Origin: RBG-16-34-14 sp963798865
GTDB lineage: Bacteria; Bacteroidota; Ignavibacteria; Ignavibacteriales; Ignavibacteriaceae
Reading direction: 5' to 3'
Length of the DNA: 64,000 bases
NCBI GenBank assembly: GCA_963798865.1
Contig: CAWCVZ010000004.1
Location: forward strand, 992,001 to 1,056,000
The notes beneath the pieces were generated by a model, which saw only the letters and a list, made by a program, of their open reading frames with translations, searched no databases and had not been told where the DNA came from. A program made the position numbers and the translations under genes. Below are positions 36,410 to 46,181 of the stretch, one piece after another (the first letter of the stretch is position 1; each line of letters opens with the position of its first letter).

Positions 36410-37945
36410 AATTTTCTTTTTCGCACCTCAAAAAGAATATCATCTTTAAACATTCGGTTTGTATAATTCCTTAATGATGAAGGATTAAAGTTTTGATCAT
36501 AACTAAACTCGGGAAAATCAATTTTAATCTTTTTTGAATTATCACCCGTAATAGGCATTAAATAATTTTTCCCCTGACGGGTTGGATATCCTGAACCAAA
36601 AAGAATTGTCAGTACTATTAGCCGCGGTTTTTAATTCATTTTTATTCATTGAAGCTGAATATTTAATTCTGGTTCTTTCTTTCCACCAGGTTGAATATTC
36701 ACTAAATGTTAGATTAGGAAGATTCATATCATTAACAAAATTAAAAATTCTTTTAAGGATTTCATATCTTTTTTCCAGGGGATGAGTATATAAAATTATT
36801 GGTTCGGTTAAAGCAATTTTATTCCTGATTACATCCACAAAATAGTTATACATTTCATCATCATTAAAACCCGAATGTGAAAGTCTGCCAAAACTGATTG
36901 GATGAATTGGTATTTGAATAATTTTACTCAATTCTGTTTTTTTTGTTGAGTAAGGAAAACAATCGTAAGCATTTGAGAATTCCGAAGAATATTCTAAACC
37001 TAAATTTTCTGCTGCTTCATTATATGGATTATTCCATTCACCAAAAGGAGCTGCAATTCCTTTGGGAAAAATCGAAGCATCATTTAAATCCTGAATTCCT
37101 TTTTTCAGATTTACATAATTTTTTTTATACGAATTAAAAACTCTATGCCTGTAGCAATGCAAACCAATTTCCTGATCTTCAAAAAAGGAAATTTTTTTTA
37201 TCCAGCTTTCAGCGGATTTAGTTTCTATAAACCAGGATCCTTTTATATGATTATCTCTTAAAGTATTGTATAAAGAATCAACTTGTTCAGATGTTCCAAA
37301 GTCAGTGTCAATTCTAAATAAAAAAATGTTTTTTGAATTGCCCGGAAAATTCCATAAAGAAACAAAAGGAAGATTTCTTTTATGATACAGAAACTCAATT
37401 GAGGATTTTATAAAATGATAAATACCTCCTTTAGAAACTTCTGATACTCTTTCAGATGGATATTTTCTTATTGAGGAATAAAAATTTTTTCTACTAACCC
37501 TTTGATCAAATATTGCCGAAACAAAATTTCCGGGAATTACCATTATATTTCCTGATCCAAGCTGGTATGAAGAAACAGCGGAAATTCCGTCCTGATTATA
37601 AAATGAATTTGCATTTACTGCAACACAGCAGGTTTTGTATAAATCAATTAAAGGAAGATGATGGTTAAATATTTTTTCTTCTGAAAAAATATATTTGATG
37701 TAAACATTTTTTGTTTTTATTACAGACTTAAAAAAATTTGCTTCAACCAGAAGACTTCCGCCATTTTCAACATAGCTGAGTAATGATTTTTTTTCCTCTT
37801 CATTAATTACTGAGTTAACTATTACAACTGCATATTCATCCGGGGATTTTTTATTCCATTCAATCTGTGAAAATGGGATTCCGATCTGTTCCAGGATGGT
37901 ATTCCAGTGAGGAATTGATTTTGTAATTGCAGTTTTAAGATTCAA
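36406..37945 (-). CDS. Polysaccharide deacetylase with N-terminal amidotransferase-like domain, one-base frameshift near 3' end
   Basis: The protein has an N-terminal domain (about 1-190) with YAVVIVNSVINEEEKKSLLS and YVENGGSLLVEANFF, like the class I glutamine-amidotransferase fold used as a ligand domain. A NodB-type deacetylase follows: IFLFRIDTDFGTSE (DxD), LHCYRHRV (HxxxH) and APFGEWNNPYNEAA. A stop at 36542 truncates it. Dropping one G in the G4 (C4 on plus strand) run at 36571-36574 gives KNYLMPITGDNSKKIKIDFP and a new stop at 36406 that overlaps the next ATG. The metal ligands are intact, so N-deacetylation of a glycan is likely. Confidence 0.85.
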
Positions 37946-39339
37946 ATGAAAATCCGTTTTATAAAATTTATTTCATCACTTCCAATTCTTAACAGGATAA
38001 CAAGTAAAGGAATGAAAATAAAAAGAGCAATCAGTATTTCAATTATAAGCGACATCTTTATTAGTATCATAAACAGAAAAACCAATATTGAAATAGACAA
38101 AGGAATAACAATAAACTTTACAATTTCTATTTTAATATCTCTCTTTAGAAAATAAATCATATATGACAAGGAGAAAAGATTAAGTATTGTGAATGAATAA
38201 ATTACCCCGTACTCACCGACAAATGGTGTTAGAGTAAATGTAAGAATAAGAAAAATAACGAGTGCAATTAAAAGTGAAATTGTGTAAATCTTTTCTTTCA
38301 TTAAACCGATTAATGTATTGGCAAAAACGGAATCTATAGTTGTAAAAACAAAATAGACGAGAAGGACTCTGAAAATAAAAATCGCTTCCTGGTAATCAAT
38401 ACCAAAAACTTTTGTAATAATTAACTCGCCAAGAAGGAATAAAAACATTGAAGCCGCTAATGTAATAAACACATTTATTTTAAGGACAGTGTTAAAAATA
38501 TTTTCAAGCGAACTTTCTTTTGTTGAAATCACATTTGTAATCTTCGGTAAAAAAATTGTTACAAAAATCCTGTCAAACATCAGGAATAAACCGACCATTT
38601 TAAGCGCGGCACTAAATACTCCCGCTTTGGAATTCCCTGCAACAGATGCAATATATATTACCGGGAAGGCAACAAGAAATTGAGAAATGTACGAAGCAAT
38701 TCCCAAAGGAAAAGATTCTTTCAAAGTTTTAATAAAATTCTTTTTACTTTTTTCATAATGAAATGAGTAGCCGGTTTTTTTATAGAAATAAATAAAAAAT
38801 AAAGATGTTACTACTCCCCCTAACGTGTATGCTATGCCAGTTAAAACTGCATCATCTCTTTGTTTTACAAATGCCGCAATTAAAAGAAAATAAGCAGCTG
38901 TGCCAATAATTCTGGAGTAGGCAATTTTTTCCATTTTCTGGATTCCTACAAAAAACCACTCAAGCAAAAAGGCAGTTGGGAATAAACAAATAATGTATGA
39001 AAGAATTATGTAACTGATTTCTGAAAAGCCGGAGATTATGAATGTAGCTGTTACAACTATTACAAAAACTATAACTGATATAGTAAATCTTCCCCAGAAT
39101 ATTTCACCAGCAATTATATTTGATTTTTCATCAGCAGCAATTTTTCTGGTTCCTAATATTATTAATCCACCCGCTGATAAGACTGATGCATAATTTAAAA
39201 CAGATAAACCAACATTAATTGCTCCGAAACCTGATTTACCAAGTACACGTGCGAGGTAGGCAGTGGCTAAAAACCCGATGAACTTCATTGCTAAGTCCAT
39301 TGAAAAAAGAGATAGAGCATTACGAAGGTTTTTATTCAA
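37942..39339 (-). CDS. Wzx-type flippase
   Basis: The 465-residue membrane protein has about 12-14 helices. Its polysaccharide synthesis/flippase entry is SMDLAMKFIGFLATAYLARV followed by LGKSGFGAINVGLS. This pattern (LG..G.G..N...) is common in Wzx proteins that flip undecaprenyl-linked repeat units. It is a second flippase in the window, distinct from the MurJ-like one at 3168. It overlaps the deacetylase by 4 nt and starts in a TTGA overlap with the repaired upstream glycosyltransferase, so it moves that operon's product. Confidence 0.88.
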   Translation of the reverse strand: MNKNLRNALSLFSMDLAMKFIGFLATAYLARVLGKSGFGAINVGLSVLNYASVLSAGGLIILGTRKIAADEKSNIIAGEIFWGRFTISVIVFVIVVTATFIISGFSEISYIILSYIICLFPTAFLLEWFFVGIQKMEKIAYSRIIGTAAYFLLIAAFVKQRDDAVLTGIAYTLGGVVTSLFFIYFYKKTGYSFHYEKSKKNFIKTLKESFPLGIASYISQFLVAFPVIYIASVAGNSKAGVFSAALKMVGLFLMFDRIFVTIFLPKITNVISTKESSLENIFNTVLKINVFITLAASMFLFLLGELIITKVFGIDYQEAIFIFRVLLVYFVFTTIDSVFANTLIGLMKEKIYTISLLIALVIFLILTFTLTPFVGEYGVIYSFTILNLFSLSYMIYFLKRDIKIEIVKFIVIPLSISILVFLFMILIKMSLIIEILIALFIFIPLLVILLRIGSDEINFIKRIFI

Positions 39340-40440
39340 ACTATATTGCCCGCATTTTTAAATAATGATAGAATTTTATGATGAAATTGATTTCCAACAG
39401 CAGTACAGTTCAAAAAATATTTTTTAATTAACGGCAAACTTATTAAGGATCTTTGTAAGATTTTCTTTTCTATTTTCATTTGCTTCAAAGAAAATAATTT
39501 TTTCATCCTGAAATTCACTTATACAACCCAAAGATGGAGCAATAATATTTTTCTTATAATTTATTGCCAGAACAATTCCGCCGGATGTTAGAATATCCAC
39601 GTAATTAAAAATAACGTAATTAGCAGAATTCAGGAAAGAGGGCACGTCTTCATCCGGGATTACACTTCCGACAATAAAAATATTTTTATCCCCTGCAAGT
39701 TCTTTCAATTGATTAAAGTAATCTATGCTTCCCTTCTTTACAAAACCTGCTATTACAAGTTTATTATTATTATCAAGCTCCTGGAAAATTTCAATTATTT
39801 CTTTAATGCCTTTATATTCTGCAATGGCGCCGAACATTAAAAAAATTTTATCATCTCTCTTTAACTGATTACTAAAATATCTTTTGTTAAGGTTTGCAAT
39901 TGCCTTTTCTTTACTAAAAATATTCGCCGGAAAATCCGGATGCTTAACAATAAAGAATTTTTTCTTTTCTACGTTAAGAATATCTGCAACGGCATTAATT
40001 GCACTTTGGCAATGAACATGCAGTTTGTTTGCTAAATGTGCAAGCCGCCTTCTGATTTTAATATTGAGGTAAACAAATTTATTATGATGGGGATAACGGT
40101 TATGCACCGTCCATATAATTTTTCCGCCAAAAATTTTATAAAGGATAATCCAGAGTAGTTTCCAAATAATTCCTAAAAATGATTTGAAATCTTCAAATTC
40201 AAACCAGTGATAATGGAGAATAGTTTTTTCAGATTTTAGTCTGCTAAAAAAAATTTTGGGAAGAGAGCCGGCGTTGAAAGTTTCAACCTTAACTGAAGAT
40301 GAATTGATTAAAAATTCTTTATAAAGCTGGTAAAGATAACTTGTACTACTGTTTACCAAAGGAATTTTAGGGAGGACAAATATTTTTGTTACATCAGGAG
40401 ATAATTCCCGGTACTCTTTTAGTAATGATGTTTCACTCAT
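39336..40440 (-). CDS. Glycosyltransferase (GT-B, GumK/GT4-like), probable frameshift near 3' end
   Basis: The first 338 codons (from ATG 40440) give a GT-B enzyme with TILHYHWFEFEDFKSFL, IIWTVHNRYPHHNKFV, DKIFLMFGAIAEYKGIKEII and a GGIVLAINY C-terminal acceptor-side segment. It stops at 39424. If one base is dropped near 39427-39432, the frame continues IKKYFLNCTAVGNQFHHKIL and ends at 39336, overlapping the flippase TTG start as TTGA. Operon neighbours with repaired frames overlap the same way, which supports the extension, but this break is the least certain of the set. Confidence 0.75.
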
Positions 40441-40479
40441 TAAGTTCTTTTAAATTGAGAAAGAGCTTATGTAATATAG

Positions 40480-41376
40480 CTAAAATTTAAAACCCAATGA
40501 GAAATGATTAGCACTTCCGAATCCAAGAGAAAAAGGAACAAAAGCATAATCAAAATTGAGGTTGCCCCACACTAAACCTATGCCTCCTGTAAAACCCCGT
40601 GATTCATATCCAGTTTGATACCCTGCCCGGAGAGCAATTGTTCTATTATAATTTACTTCACCACCAAGATTGAAATGATTCTCGTCTTCCCTGGTATATT
40701 TTTGAAACTCCGCGGCAACAGTTATTCCCAAATCAGAATTGGAAAGATCAAATGAATATGCAGAGCCGATGCGGAGTTCAGCAGGTAACTTAGTGCTTTC
40801 TGTTCTCAACGCATTCATTGAACCAAGGTTCTTAAAAACAGCACCAGCAGTTAATCCCTTAACAGGTGAAAAATAAGTTGCACCAAAATCTACAGCCCAG
40901 CCGGTTGCTTCATCAATAAATAATCCTTCATATAAATATTTAACAGAAGTGCCGAAAGAAATATTATCAAGTATAAAAAATCCTGTTGATACACTTCCAA
41001 AAAAATAACTGGCATTAAAAGTTGTTTCGGCATCGCCAGGTTTTTGCCGTACTTCAATATCACTGATTGATGTTAAGTTAAAACCTAATGCAACCGGCAG
41101 CCCAAAAACAACTGATCTGATTCCGCCAACTTCACTTCGAATATCCTGAACCCATTCATTATGCATAAACATAACTTCAGAATTTTCCTTACCTGCAAGA
41201 CCGGATGGATTATAAAAGAGAGAAGTTACATCATTTGACAGTGAAGCTCCGGCATCACCCATTGCAATATTCCTGGCTCCAAATCCCAGTTTTATGAATG
41301 ACAAACCATTGTTACCAGCAGATTGGGAGAAAATAGTTATTGTGGAACCGATTATTAACAGAATTATTTTTTTCAT
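40480..41376 (-). CDS. PorV/PorQ-like outer membrane protein
   Basis: The protein of about 298 residues is taken from the ATG at 41376 (MKKIILLIIG), which gives a signal peptide. The beta-barrel opens with GLSFIKLGFGARNIAMGDAG and SLFYNPSGLAG, the motif of PorV/PorQ proteins in type IX secretion. A longer frame adds nine residues from an inverted repeat. It has regular alternating strands and ends in an aromatic SLGFKF. A role in T9SS cargo release at the outer membrane is inferred from similarity and from the nearby T9SS-type subtilase. Confidence 0.85.
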   Translation of the reverse strand: MKKIILLIIGSTITIFSQSAGNNGLSFIKLGFGARNIAMGDAGASLSNDVTSLFYNPSGLAGKENSEVMFMHNEWVQDIRSEVGGIRSVVFGLPVALGFNLTSISDIEVRQKPGDAETTFNASYFFGSVSTGFFILDNISFGTSVKYLYEGLFIDEATGWAVDFGATYFSPVKGLTAGAVFKNLGSMNALRTESTKLPAELRIGSAYSFDLSNSDLGITVAAEFQKYTREDENHFNLGGEVNYNRTIALRAGYQTGYESRGFTGGIGLVWGNLNFDYAFVPFSLGFGSANHFSLGFKF

Positions 41377-41393
41377 AAACTTATTCCAGATTG

Positions 41394-41439
41394 TAAATCT
41401 CAAATCTCAAATATTAAAAGATTTGAGATTTAAGTTTTG
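41394..41439. repeat. AT-rich inverted repeat between two PorV-like genes
   Basis: AAATCTCAAATCTCAAAT and ATTTGAGATTTAAGTTTTGA form an imperfect stem with a loop near 41410-41420. It could act as a weak intergenic hairpin or a small repeat. Function is unknown. Confidence 0.5.
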
Positions 41440-41443
41440 AGAT

Positions 41444-42565
41444 TTAAAAATTAACATTCACTCCAACAATATGCCTGTCCTGGGGAGAATATTGTTCAAT
41501 CATAAAAGCATAATCAACACCAATTACTACATCGCCAAAAAGTTTTGAATAAGAAAATCCAAATGCCGGTTTTGCAGGACGATCTTTATTACTTAAATCA
41601 AACTGATCAACTCCGCCCCTGAGAAATAATTTTTCAAAGATGTTATATTCAACTCCCAACCTGATTATATTACTTTTAGCGTTGCTGTTTTCATATTCCA
41701 ATCCAACCGTAATCCCTTTTTCTTTATTAGAATAACCAATACCTAATTTTACTAAAAGCGGAAATTTATCTTCTGTTGTTGTTCCGCCATCCTGCCCGTA
41801 AATAGGAGCTGAATCCCATTTGTATTTACTGTTTATATCTGAAATCATTAATGCAGCATTGAACATTTCATTTATTCTGTACAAAGTACCAACATCAATT
41901 CCAAAAGCATTTGCAGAAATTTTATCATAAAGTTTGTAATAAAATAATTTTACATTAACACCGATTGAAAGTTTTTTAGAAAAACGGTTCGCTACACCAA
42001 TAAAAAACTGGTTTTCAGAAGTAGAAAGATCTCCAGTTTTTAACCCGTTATTATCCCGTCCATCAATTTTGCTTACACCGGAATTAATTATTCCCAGACT
42101 TAATCCGGCAGTTGATCTTGGTTCACGATTTTCTTTTGCAGAATCTTTAACATTGTAAAAATCAAATTTCTTAGTAAAGTTTAAAAAGTTCAATTTTCTA
42201 TCAAGCGATAAGAATGAATATGACGTTTGAAAAGAATTTCCTTCCTGAAAAACTGTTAGAGCCGGGTTATAATAAGAAACAAGATTACCCTGGATTACAG
42301 CCGACATTGCATTACCCATTCCAATTCCTCTTGCGCCATATCCCATCCTGCTGAATGCCCCTGGTTTAACTGCAATCTCAGAAAATTGAGGTTGAGCAAA
42401 TAAAAAGGCTTGAGAAATAAAAAGTAGAAAAAGAAAAAATGTAAATAGCCACTTGTCATTCTGAACCCGGTTTATGGTGTAAAGAATCCCGATAAAAAAA
42501 TCTTTAGGATTCTTCCTCATTTCAAGAATGACTTTCTTAGTTATTTTTAATAATGTTAGATTCAA
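41444..42565 (-). CDS. PorV/PorQ-like outer membrane protein with repeat-derived N-terminus
   Basis: The 373-residue frame (TTG 42565) contains a signal-like segment (FTFFLFLLFISQAFLFAQ) only after about 36 residues. After it comes PGAFSRMGYGARGIGMGNAM and LVSYYNPALTVFQ, a PorV-like barrel start. Residues 12-36 are encoded by a dispersed repeat (42456-42531). The real start may lie later, but no good ATG exists between 42520 and the signal segment. It is the second of two related barrels in tandem. The downstream barrel (40480) is shorter. Confidence 0.8.
   Translation of the reverse strand: MNLTLLKITKKVILEMRKNPKDFFIGILYTINRVQNDKWLFTFFLFLLFISQAFLFAQPQFSEIAVKPGAFSRMGYGARGIGMGNAMSAVIQGNLVSYYNPALTVFQEGNSFQTSYSFLSLDRKLNFLNFTKKFDFYNVKDSAKENREPRSTAGLSLGIINSGVSKIDGRDNNGLKTGDLSTSENQFFIGVANRFSKKLSIGVNVKLFYYKLYDKISANAFGIDVGTLYRINEMFNAALMISDINSKYKWDSAPIYGQDGGTTTEDKFPLLVKLGIGYSNKEKGITVGLEYENSNAKSNIIRLGVEYNIFEKLFLRGGVDQFDLSNKDRPAKPAFGFSYSKLFGDVVIGVDYAFMIEQYSPQDRHIVGVNVNF
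42456..42531. repeat. MITE-like element (GTCATTCT family) in a coding N-terminus
   Basis: Ends GTCATTCTGAA (42456-42466) and TTCAAGAATGAC (42520-42531) are inverted, and inner AAGAATCC/GGATTCTT (42481-42488, 42506-42513) form a second pair. The same end sequence occurs at 52585-52667. The element reads in frame within the PorV-like gene 41444-42565. Confidence 0.75.
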
Positions 42566-42574
42566 AAATAATTC

Positions 42575-44176
42575 CTACTGTAAAACCATTATTTTTCCAA
42601 AAACAGGATCATCATTATCTAAATCAATCCTGTAAAAGTAAACACCATTTGGAACAATATTGCCGTTATCATCTCTTCCATCCCAGGAATCAATTACGCC
42701 ATTTGTTTCAAGATTAAAATTATCCACTTCGTGAGTTGGTGCCCCTCTTTCAGCATTCTGCAAAACAGTTCTTACATAATTCATTGCGAAATCAAAAATC
42801 CTGATTGTAACTGTGGATCTTTTTCCACCAGTGCTATACTTTAAATCTATTAATTCATCAGTTTTTGGAGAGAATGGATTTGGAAAGGCATATGTTTCTC
42901 TTTTTGATGTTAACGGCTGAGAGGCAAAATATAAAATCCATTCATTCGTCCAGCCATTTAAACTATTTATGTTTTTAGCAAGCCCATCAGTTGATCCCAG
43001 CCAAACATCATTATCCTGAGAAGCCGCTGCGTAAAAGACTGTTGTAGACAAAGATAATCCGCTTCTGTCGATAATTGAATTGGGCAATACCCAGGTAATT
43101 CCCTGGTTGTTCGTTCTGAAAGCTCCGTTATCTGAGGGTGTAATTACCTGATTGGATTTAAATCCAAAATTATGTACTCTTTCACCTTCAAGAAAAGTAT
43201 TCCAGTTTTCTCCGCCATCGGATGAAGAACTGATTGCATAAAACTCAGTTGAACCTTCTGCTCTCCATGTTGCACCCCACACTGTATTATTTGAAGCATT
43301 GTAACCGAGTGCAACGATAAAATTTCCGCTTACAGGATTATCCTCATTCTGATGATTAAATTTTCTCCAGCTTATACCATTATCTGTTGATTTATTAATT
43401 CCATTTGCAGTGCCCACATAAAGAGTTGTGTCATTAACTGCAACTACAGAAAAAGCCCTGTAATTAAGCCATCCCCTTGTACCGCAAAAGTTACCGGCAG
43501 CAGGTGAAATGCAAAGATTTATTCCACTTAATGTATCATAAGGTGAAATAGAGTTTAAACTATCGGTGGGCAATATTACTCTTTGCCACGTCTGACCCAA
43601 ATCTGTACTTTTCCTTAGACCGCCTGCAAATGAAGTGATCCAGACAGTTCCCGGTGTAAATGCTATATCATAAGTTACGTTCTGTTCTGCAACTGTAACG
43701 GGTAAAATCCTTAATGAATTAACACCGTATTGCTGAACGCTGTCGTTTGAATTATCGAGAGGCTGAGAAATTGCTGTCCAGTTAATTCCATTGTTAGTAG
43801 TAAATTTTAAACCTGTTCCTTTGGGTACAGTTCCACCTCCAGGTGCATCTACAGAAGTAACTGTTGCTGCCCACACCATTCCATTGTAATATCCTATTGA
43901 AGTAATTCCATCTTCACCAAAAGGAGCAGAACCATAAAAGTTTGTCCAGTTTCCACCCCTGTCAAATGAAACACTTACTCCCCTGCTTGTACCGAGCCAT
44001 ACTGTATCTCCAATTGTAATTATATCTGTAATGCTATTGCTTGCGGGGTTTGAAGCTGAAATTTTTGATAAATGATTTTCTTCATCCTGAAAATAAAAAG
44101 ACTCCGGTCTTATTTGAGAATAGGATTCTGTAAATGAAAAAAATATTAATATGTATATAAGATTTTTTATTTTCAT
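42575..44176 (-). CDS. BNR-repeat surface protein with FlgD-like C-terminal domain
   Basis: The 533-residue protein has a signal peptide (about 1-20) and several BNR/sialidase-like repeats with SFDRGGNW, TSFAGGLRKSTDLGQTW, INKSTDNGISWRKF and SSSSDGGENWNTF. These point to a beta-propeller. The C-terminus has FPNPFSPKTDE and IDSWDGRDDNGNIVPNGVYF, the FlgD-like immunoglobulin and T9SS-related sorting fold. It overlaps the upstream lipoprotein by 4 nt. It is probably exported to the surface. No catalytic role is seen. Confidence 0.87.
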   Translation of the reverse strand: MKIKNLIYILIFFSFTESYSQIRPESFYFQDEENHLSKISASNPASNSITDIITIGDTVWLGTSRGVSVSFDRGGNWTNFYGSAPFGEDGITSIGYYNGMVWAATVTSVDAPGGGTVPKGTGLKFTTNNGINWTAISQPLDNSNDSVQQYGVNSLRILPVTVAEQNVTYDIAFTPGTVWITSFAGGLRKSTDLGQTWQRVILPTDSLNSISPYDTLSGINLCISPAAGNFCGTRGWLNYRAFSVVAVNDTTLYVGTANGINKSTDNGISWRKFNHQNEDNPVSGNFIVALGYNASNNTVWGATWRAEGSTEFYAISSSSDGGENWNTFLEGERVHNFGFKSNQVITPSDNGAFRTNNQGITWVLPNSIIDRSGLSLSTTVFYAAASQDNDVWLGSTDGLAKNINSLNGWTNEWILYFASQPLTSKRETYAFPNPFSPKTDELIDLKYSTGGKRSTVTIRIFDFAMNYVRTVLQNAERGAPTHEVDNFNLETNGVIDSWDGRDDNGNIVPNGVYFYRIDLDNDDPVFGKIMVLQ

Positions 44177-44994
44177 TGGATAAGGACAAGATAATCTATT
44201 GTATTGCTAAATAGTCCTCCCCGGTCTTTAGCCTGAAATTGAAATCGGTAAGTGCCTTTTTGATTATTCTGATGTACAGAAATAATTCTTGAAAAAATAC
44301 CATCGCCGGCAACCTGATCGCCATTCTGCAGAAAATTTCCATCATCAAACATAGAAATCTCAGAACCACCGGAACTATCGGGGTTAAATACTTTGAAAAA
44401 AACACTCTGGATATCATTTAATCCATTTGAATCTGCAGCCATAACAGTTGTAATGATAAAAAGTGTATCAGTAACAATAACAGTATCGGGATCAACTAAT
44501 GCATTGGAAATAACAGGGGCAACATTAGTCTGCCCGTTATCATAAGTAAACTGCTGTAGTGCAACTAATTTAGTTACACCATTAATGTCAGTTATATAAA
44601 AATTTATTTTATAAATACCTATCGGGTTCTGCTGACTAAGTAAAAGAATGTTTGAAAATTTATTGTCTCCGGCTACGTTATCTCCATTTGCCGGATTTCC
44701 ATTATCCAAAAGTATAAAAGGATTGTTATTTATTTTTTTCCCATCTGACGCAATTATATCGCAATATACTTTATTTACTCCTCCCGAGGAATTTAAAACT
44801 AAAAAAATGGTTTTTGATGAATCTCCCACAACATAATTAAATGAGCCGAAATTGCTTACACCTGTTACCTGGTAACTTGTTGTTGAAGTATCAATAACCC
44901 CATCAAAATCTTTTTCGCAGCCGGAAAGGATTGCGAAGAGCAGAATTACAATTCCCGTTAAAAGGCGGGATCCTTCCGAAAAATATTTTCGCAT
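44173..44994 (-). CDS. Surface lipoprotein with repeated beta-sandwich domains
   Basis: The 273-residue lipoprotein (FAILSGC, Cys26) carries two similar beta domains. The first contains NGDNVAGDNKFSNILLL and the second NGDQVAGDGIFSRIISV, with matching 'LLDNGNP'/'MFDDGNF' turns. The D-G-D/N-x-V/A-G-D-x-x-F pattern is common in Ignavibacteria/Bacteroidetes surface proteins with a calcium-loop look. It starts the four-gene surface module (lipoprotein, BNR protein, two barrels). The function is probably adhesive or structural, which is inference. Confidence 0.78.
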   Translation of the reverse strand: MRKYFSEGSRLLTGIVILLFAILSGCEKDFDGVIDTSTTSYQVTGVSNFGSFNYVVGDSSKTIFLVLNSSGGVNKVYCDIIASDGKKINNNPFILLDNGNPANGDNVAGDNKFSNILLLSQQNPIGIYKINFYITDINGVTKLVALQQFTYDNGQTNVAPVISNALVDPDTVIVTDTLFIITTVMAADSNGLNDIQSVFFKVFNPDSSGGSEISMFDDGNFLQNGDQVAGDGIFSRIISVHQNNQKGTYRFQFQAKDRGGLFSNTIDYLVLIQ

Positions 44995-45037
44995 ATATTT
45001 AATTTAACCTGAAATAATTTCTTTTAATAAGGCAAAA

Positions 45038-45072
45038 ATATGGTATAAAAAATAAAGGTATATGGTATAAAA
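45038..45072. promoter_or_regulatory. Direct repeat ATATGGTATAAAA upstream of the surface operon (possible operator)
   Basis: ATATGGTATAAAA occurs at 45038-45050 and again at 45060-45072 (spacing 22 bp), with a GGTATAC after it. The second copy is framed by GTATA...TATAC symmetry. It lies about 45-80 nt before the lipoprotein start at 44994 on the minus strand, a suitable place for a promoter or a regulator site. Function is a guess. Confidence 0.35.
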
Positions 45073-45176
45073 GGTATACAGAAGAAGTTTTCATTTTATT
45101 TTCAGAAATAGATTGAGCTGCTCTTTTGTTTAAATGCTAAACTATCATTGCAGGGTAATCTTGCAATATCTAAAAC

Positions 45177-46181
45177 TCATCCCGGTACAGTTATTAAAAA
45201 TGGATCTGGCGAAAAGCAAATTATTAAGATAAAAAAACTAAAGTAGCCGACAAGCTTTCTTCTAAAATCAAGTTCAGATTCATCATAAATCTGTGGATGC
45301 TCTATCTTTATTATAAAGTAAAGAATTAATGCCCAGAAAAGCCACCCCGACCATCCGATACCGATATTTATATTTAAAATTGATTCTATTATCCCGGTTA
45401 TTCCCAAAATTAGTAAAATTGAAAAGCATACAACTGCAATTTTAAAATGAGTTTCCTTCCCAAACATTGTATAACCAATATGCCCTCCATCCAGCTGTCC
45501 AATTGGAATCATATTCATTGCTGTAATGAATAATCCGAACCATCCTACACAAAGAAAAGGATAGTGATAAATTTCTGACATCGGCGGAAAAAATTGATTT
45601 GAGTGAATGAAGATCAATTTAAAAAATGAAAACAATAACGTGTTCCCAAAAACAAGATTTAATCCATTTTTACCATAATCAGAAGAAAAATAATCCGGAT
45701 GAATTGAAAGCAAATAATCAACCGGTGGAACATTTAAGAAACCATAAATAAGAATTATAAGGCAGGCAACAAAACCTGCAATTGGTCCGGCAACTCCAAT
45801 ATCAAACATTGCCTTTTTTGTAGGGACCGGAGTTTTTGTCCTAATAACTGCACCCATCGTTCCGAAATTTATAAAGAAGGGTATGGGTGGAAAAGGAATG
45901 TAATATGGAAGAGTTGCTTTTACTTTATGATACATCGCGGCAAAATAATGCCCAAACTCATGACAGGTTATTATGAACAAAATTGAGAATGAATATGGTA
46001 ATCCCTTTAAAATAAATTCATATTCATAAGGGCCGCCTGTTCCGGAAATCCATTGTGCCCCGGCAATTGTGGTCGTAAAAAAAGTCAGAAGAAATAATCC
46101 GGAGTGGAGCAAATAATTTTTCTTCTCTTTTTTAGGCCTTGTCGGCTGATAAATATTTTCTATTTGTTCAGGTTCATCCAT
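45177..46181 (-). CDS. Site-2-protease-like M50 membrane metalloprotease
   Basis: This is a 334-residue M50 family protein. The zinc site HEFGH lies near residue 74 in a membrane helix. The GPIAGF loop and the second motif NMIPIGQLDGGHIGYT follow, with the Asp and an intramembrane pattern typical of S2P and RseP. It has about six membrane helices and no PDZ domain was recognised. S2P proteases cut membrane-bound regulators or remnants. It ends a five-gene operon by sharing 1 nt with the gene upstream, so it may act on, or be linked to, the envelope product of that operon. Confidence 0.9.
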   Translation of the reverse strand: MDEPEQIENIYQPTRPKKEKKNYLLHSGLFLLTFFTTTIAGAQWISGTGGPYEYEFILKGLPYSFSILFIITCHEFGHYFAAMYHKVKATLPYYIPFPPIPFFINFGTMGAVIRTKTPVPTKKAMFDIGVAGPIAGFVACLIILIYGFLNVPPVDYLLSIHPDYFSSDYGKNGLNLVFGNTLLFSFFKLIFIHSNQFFPPMSEIYHYPFLCVGWFGLFITAMNMIPIGQLDGGHIGYTMFGKETHFKIAVVCFSILLILGITGIIESILNINIGIGWSGWLFWALILYFIIKIEHPQIYDESELDFRRKLVGYFSFFILIICFSPDPFLITVPG

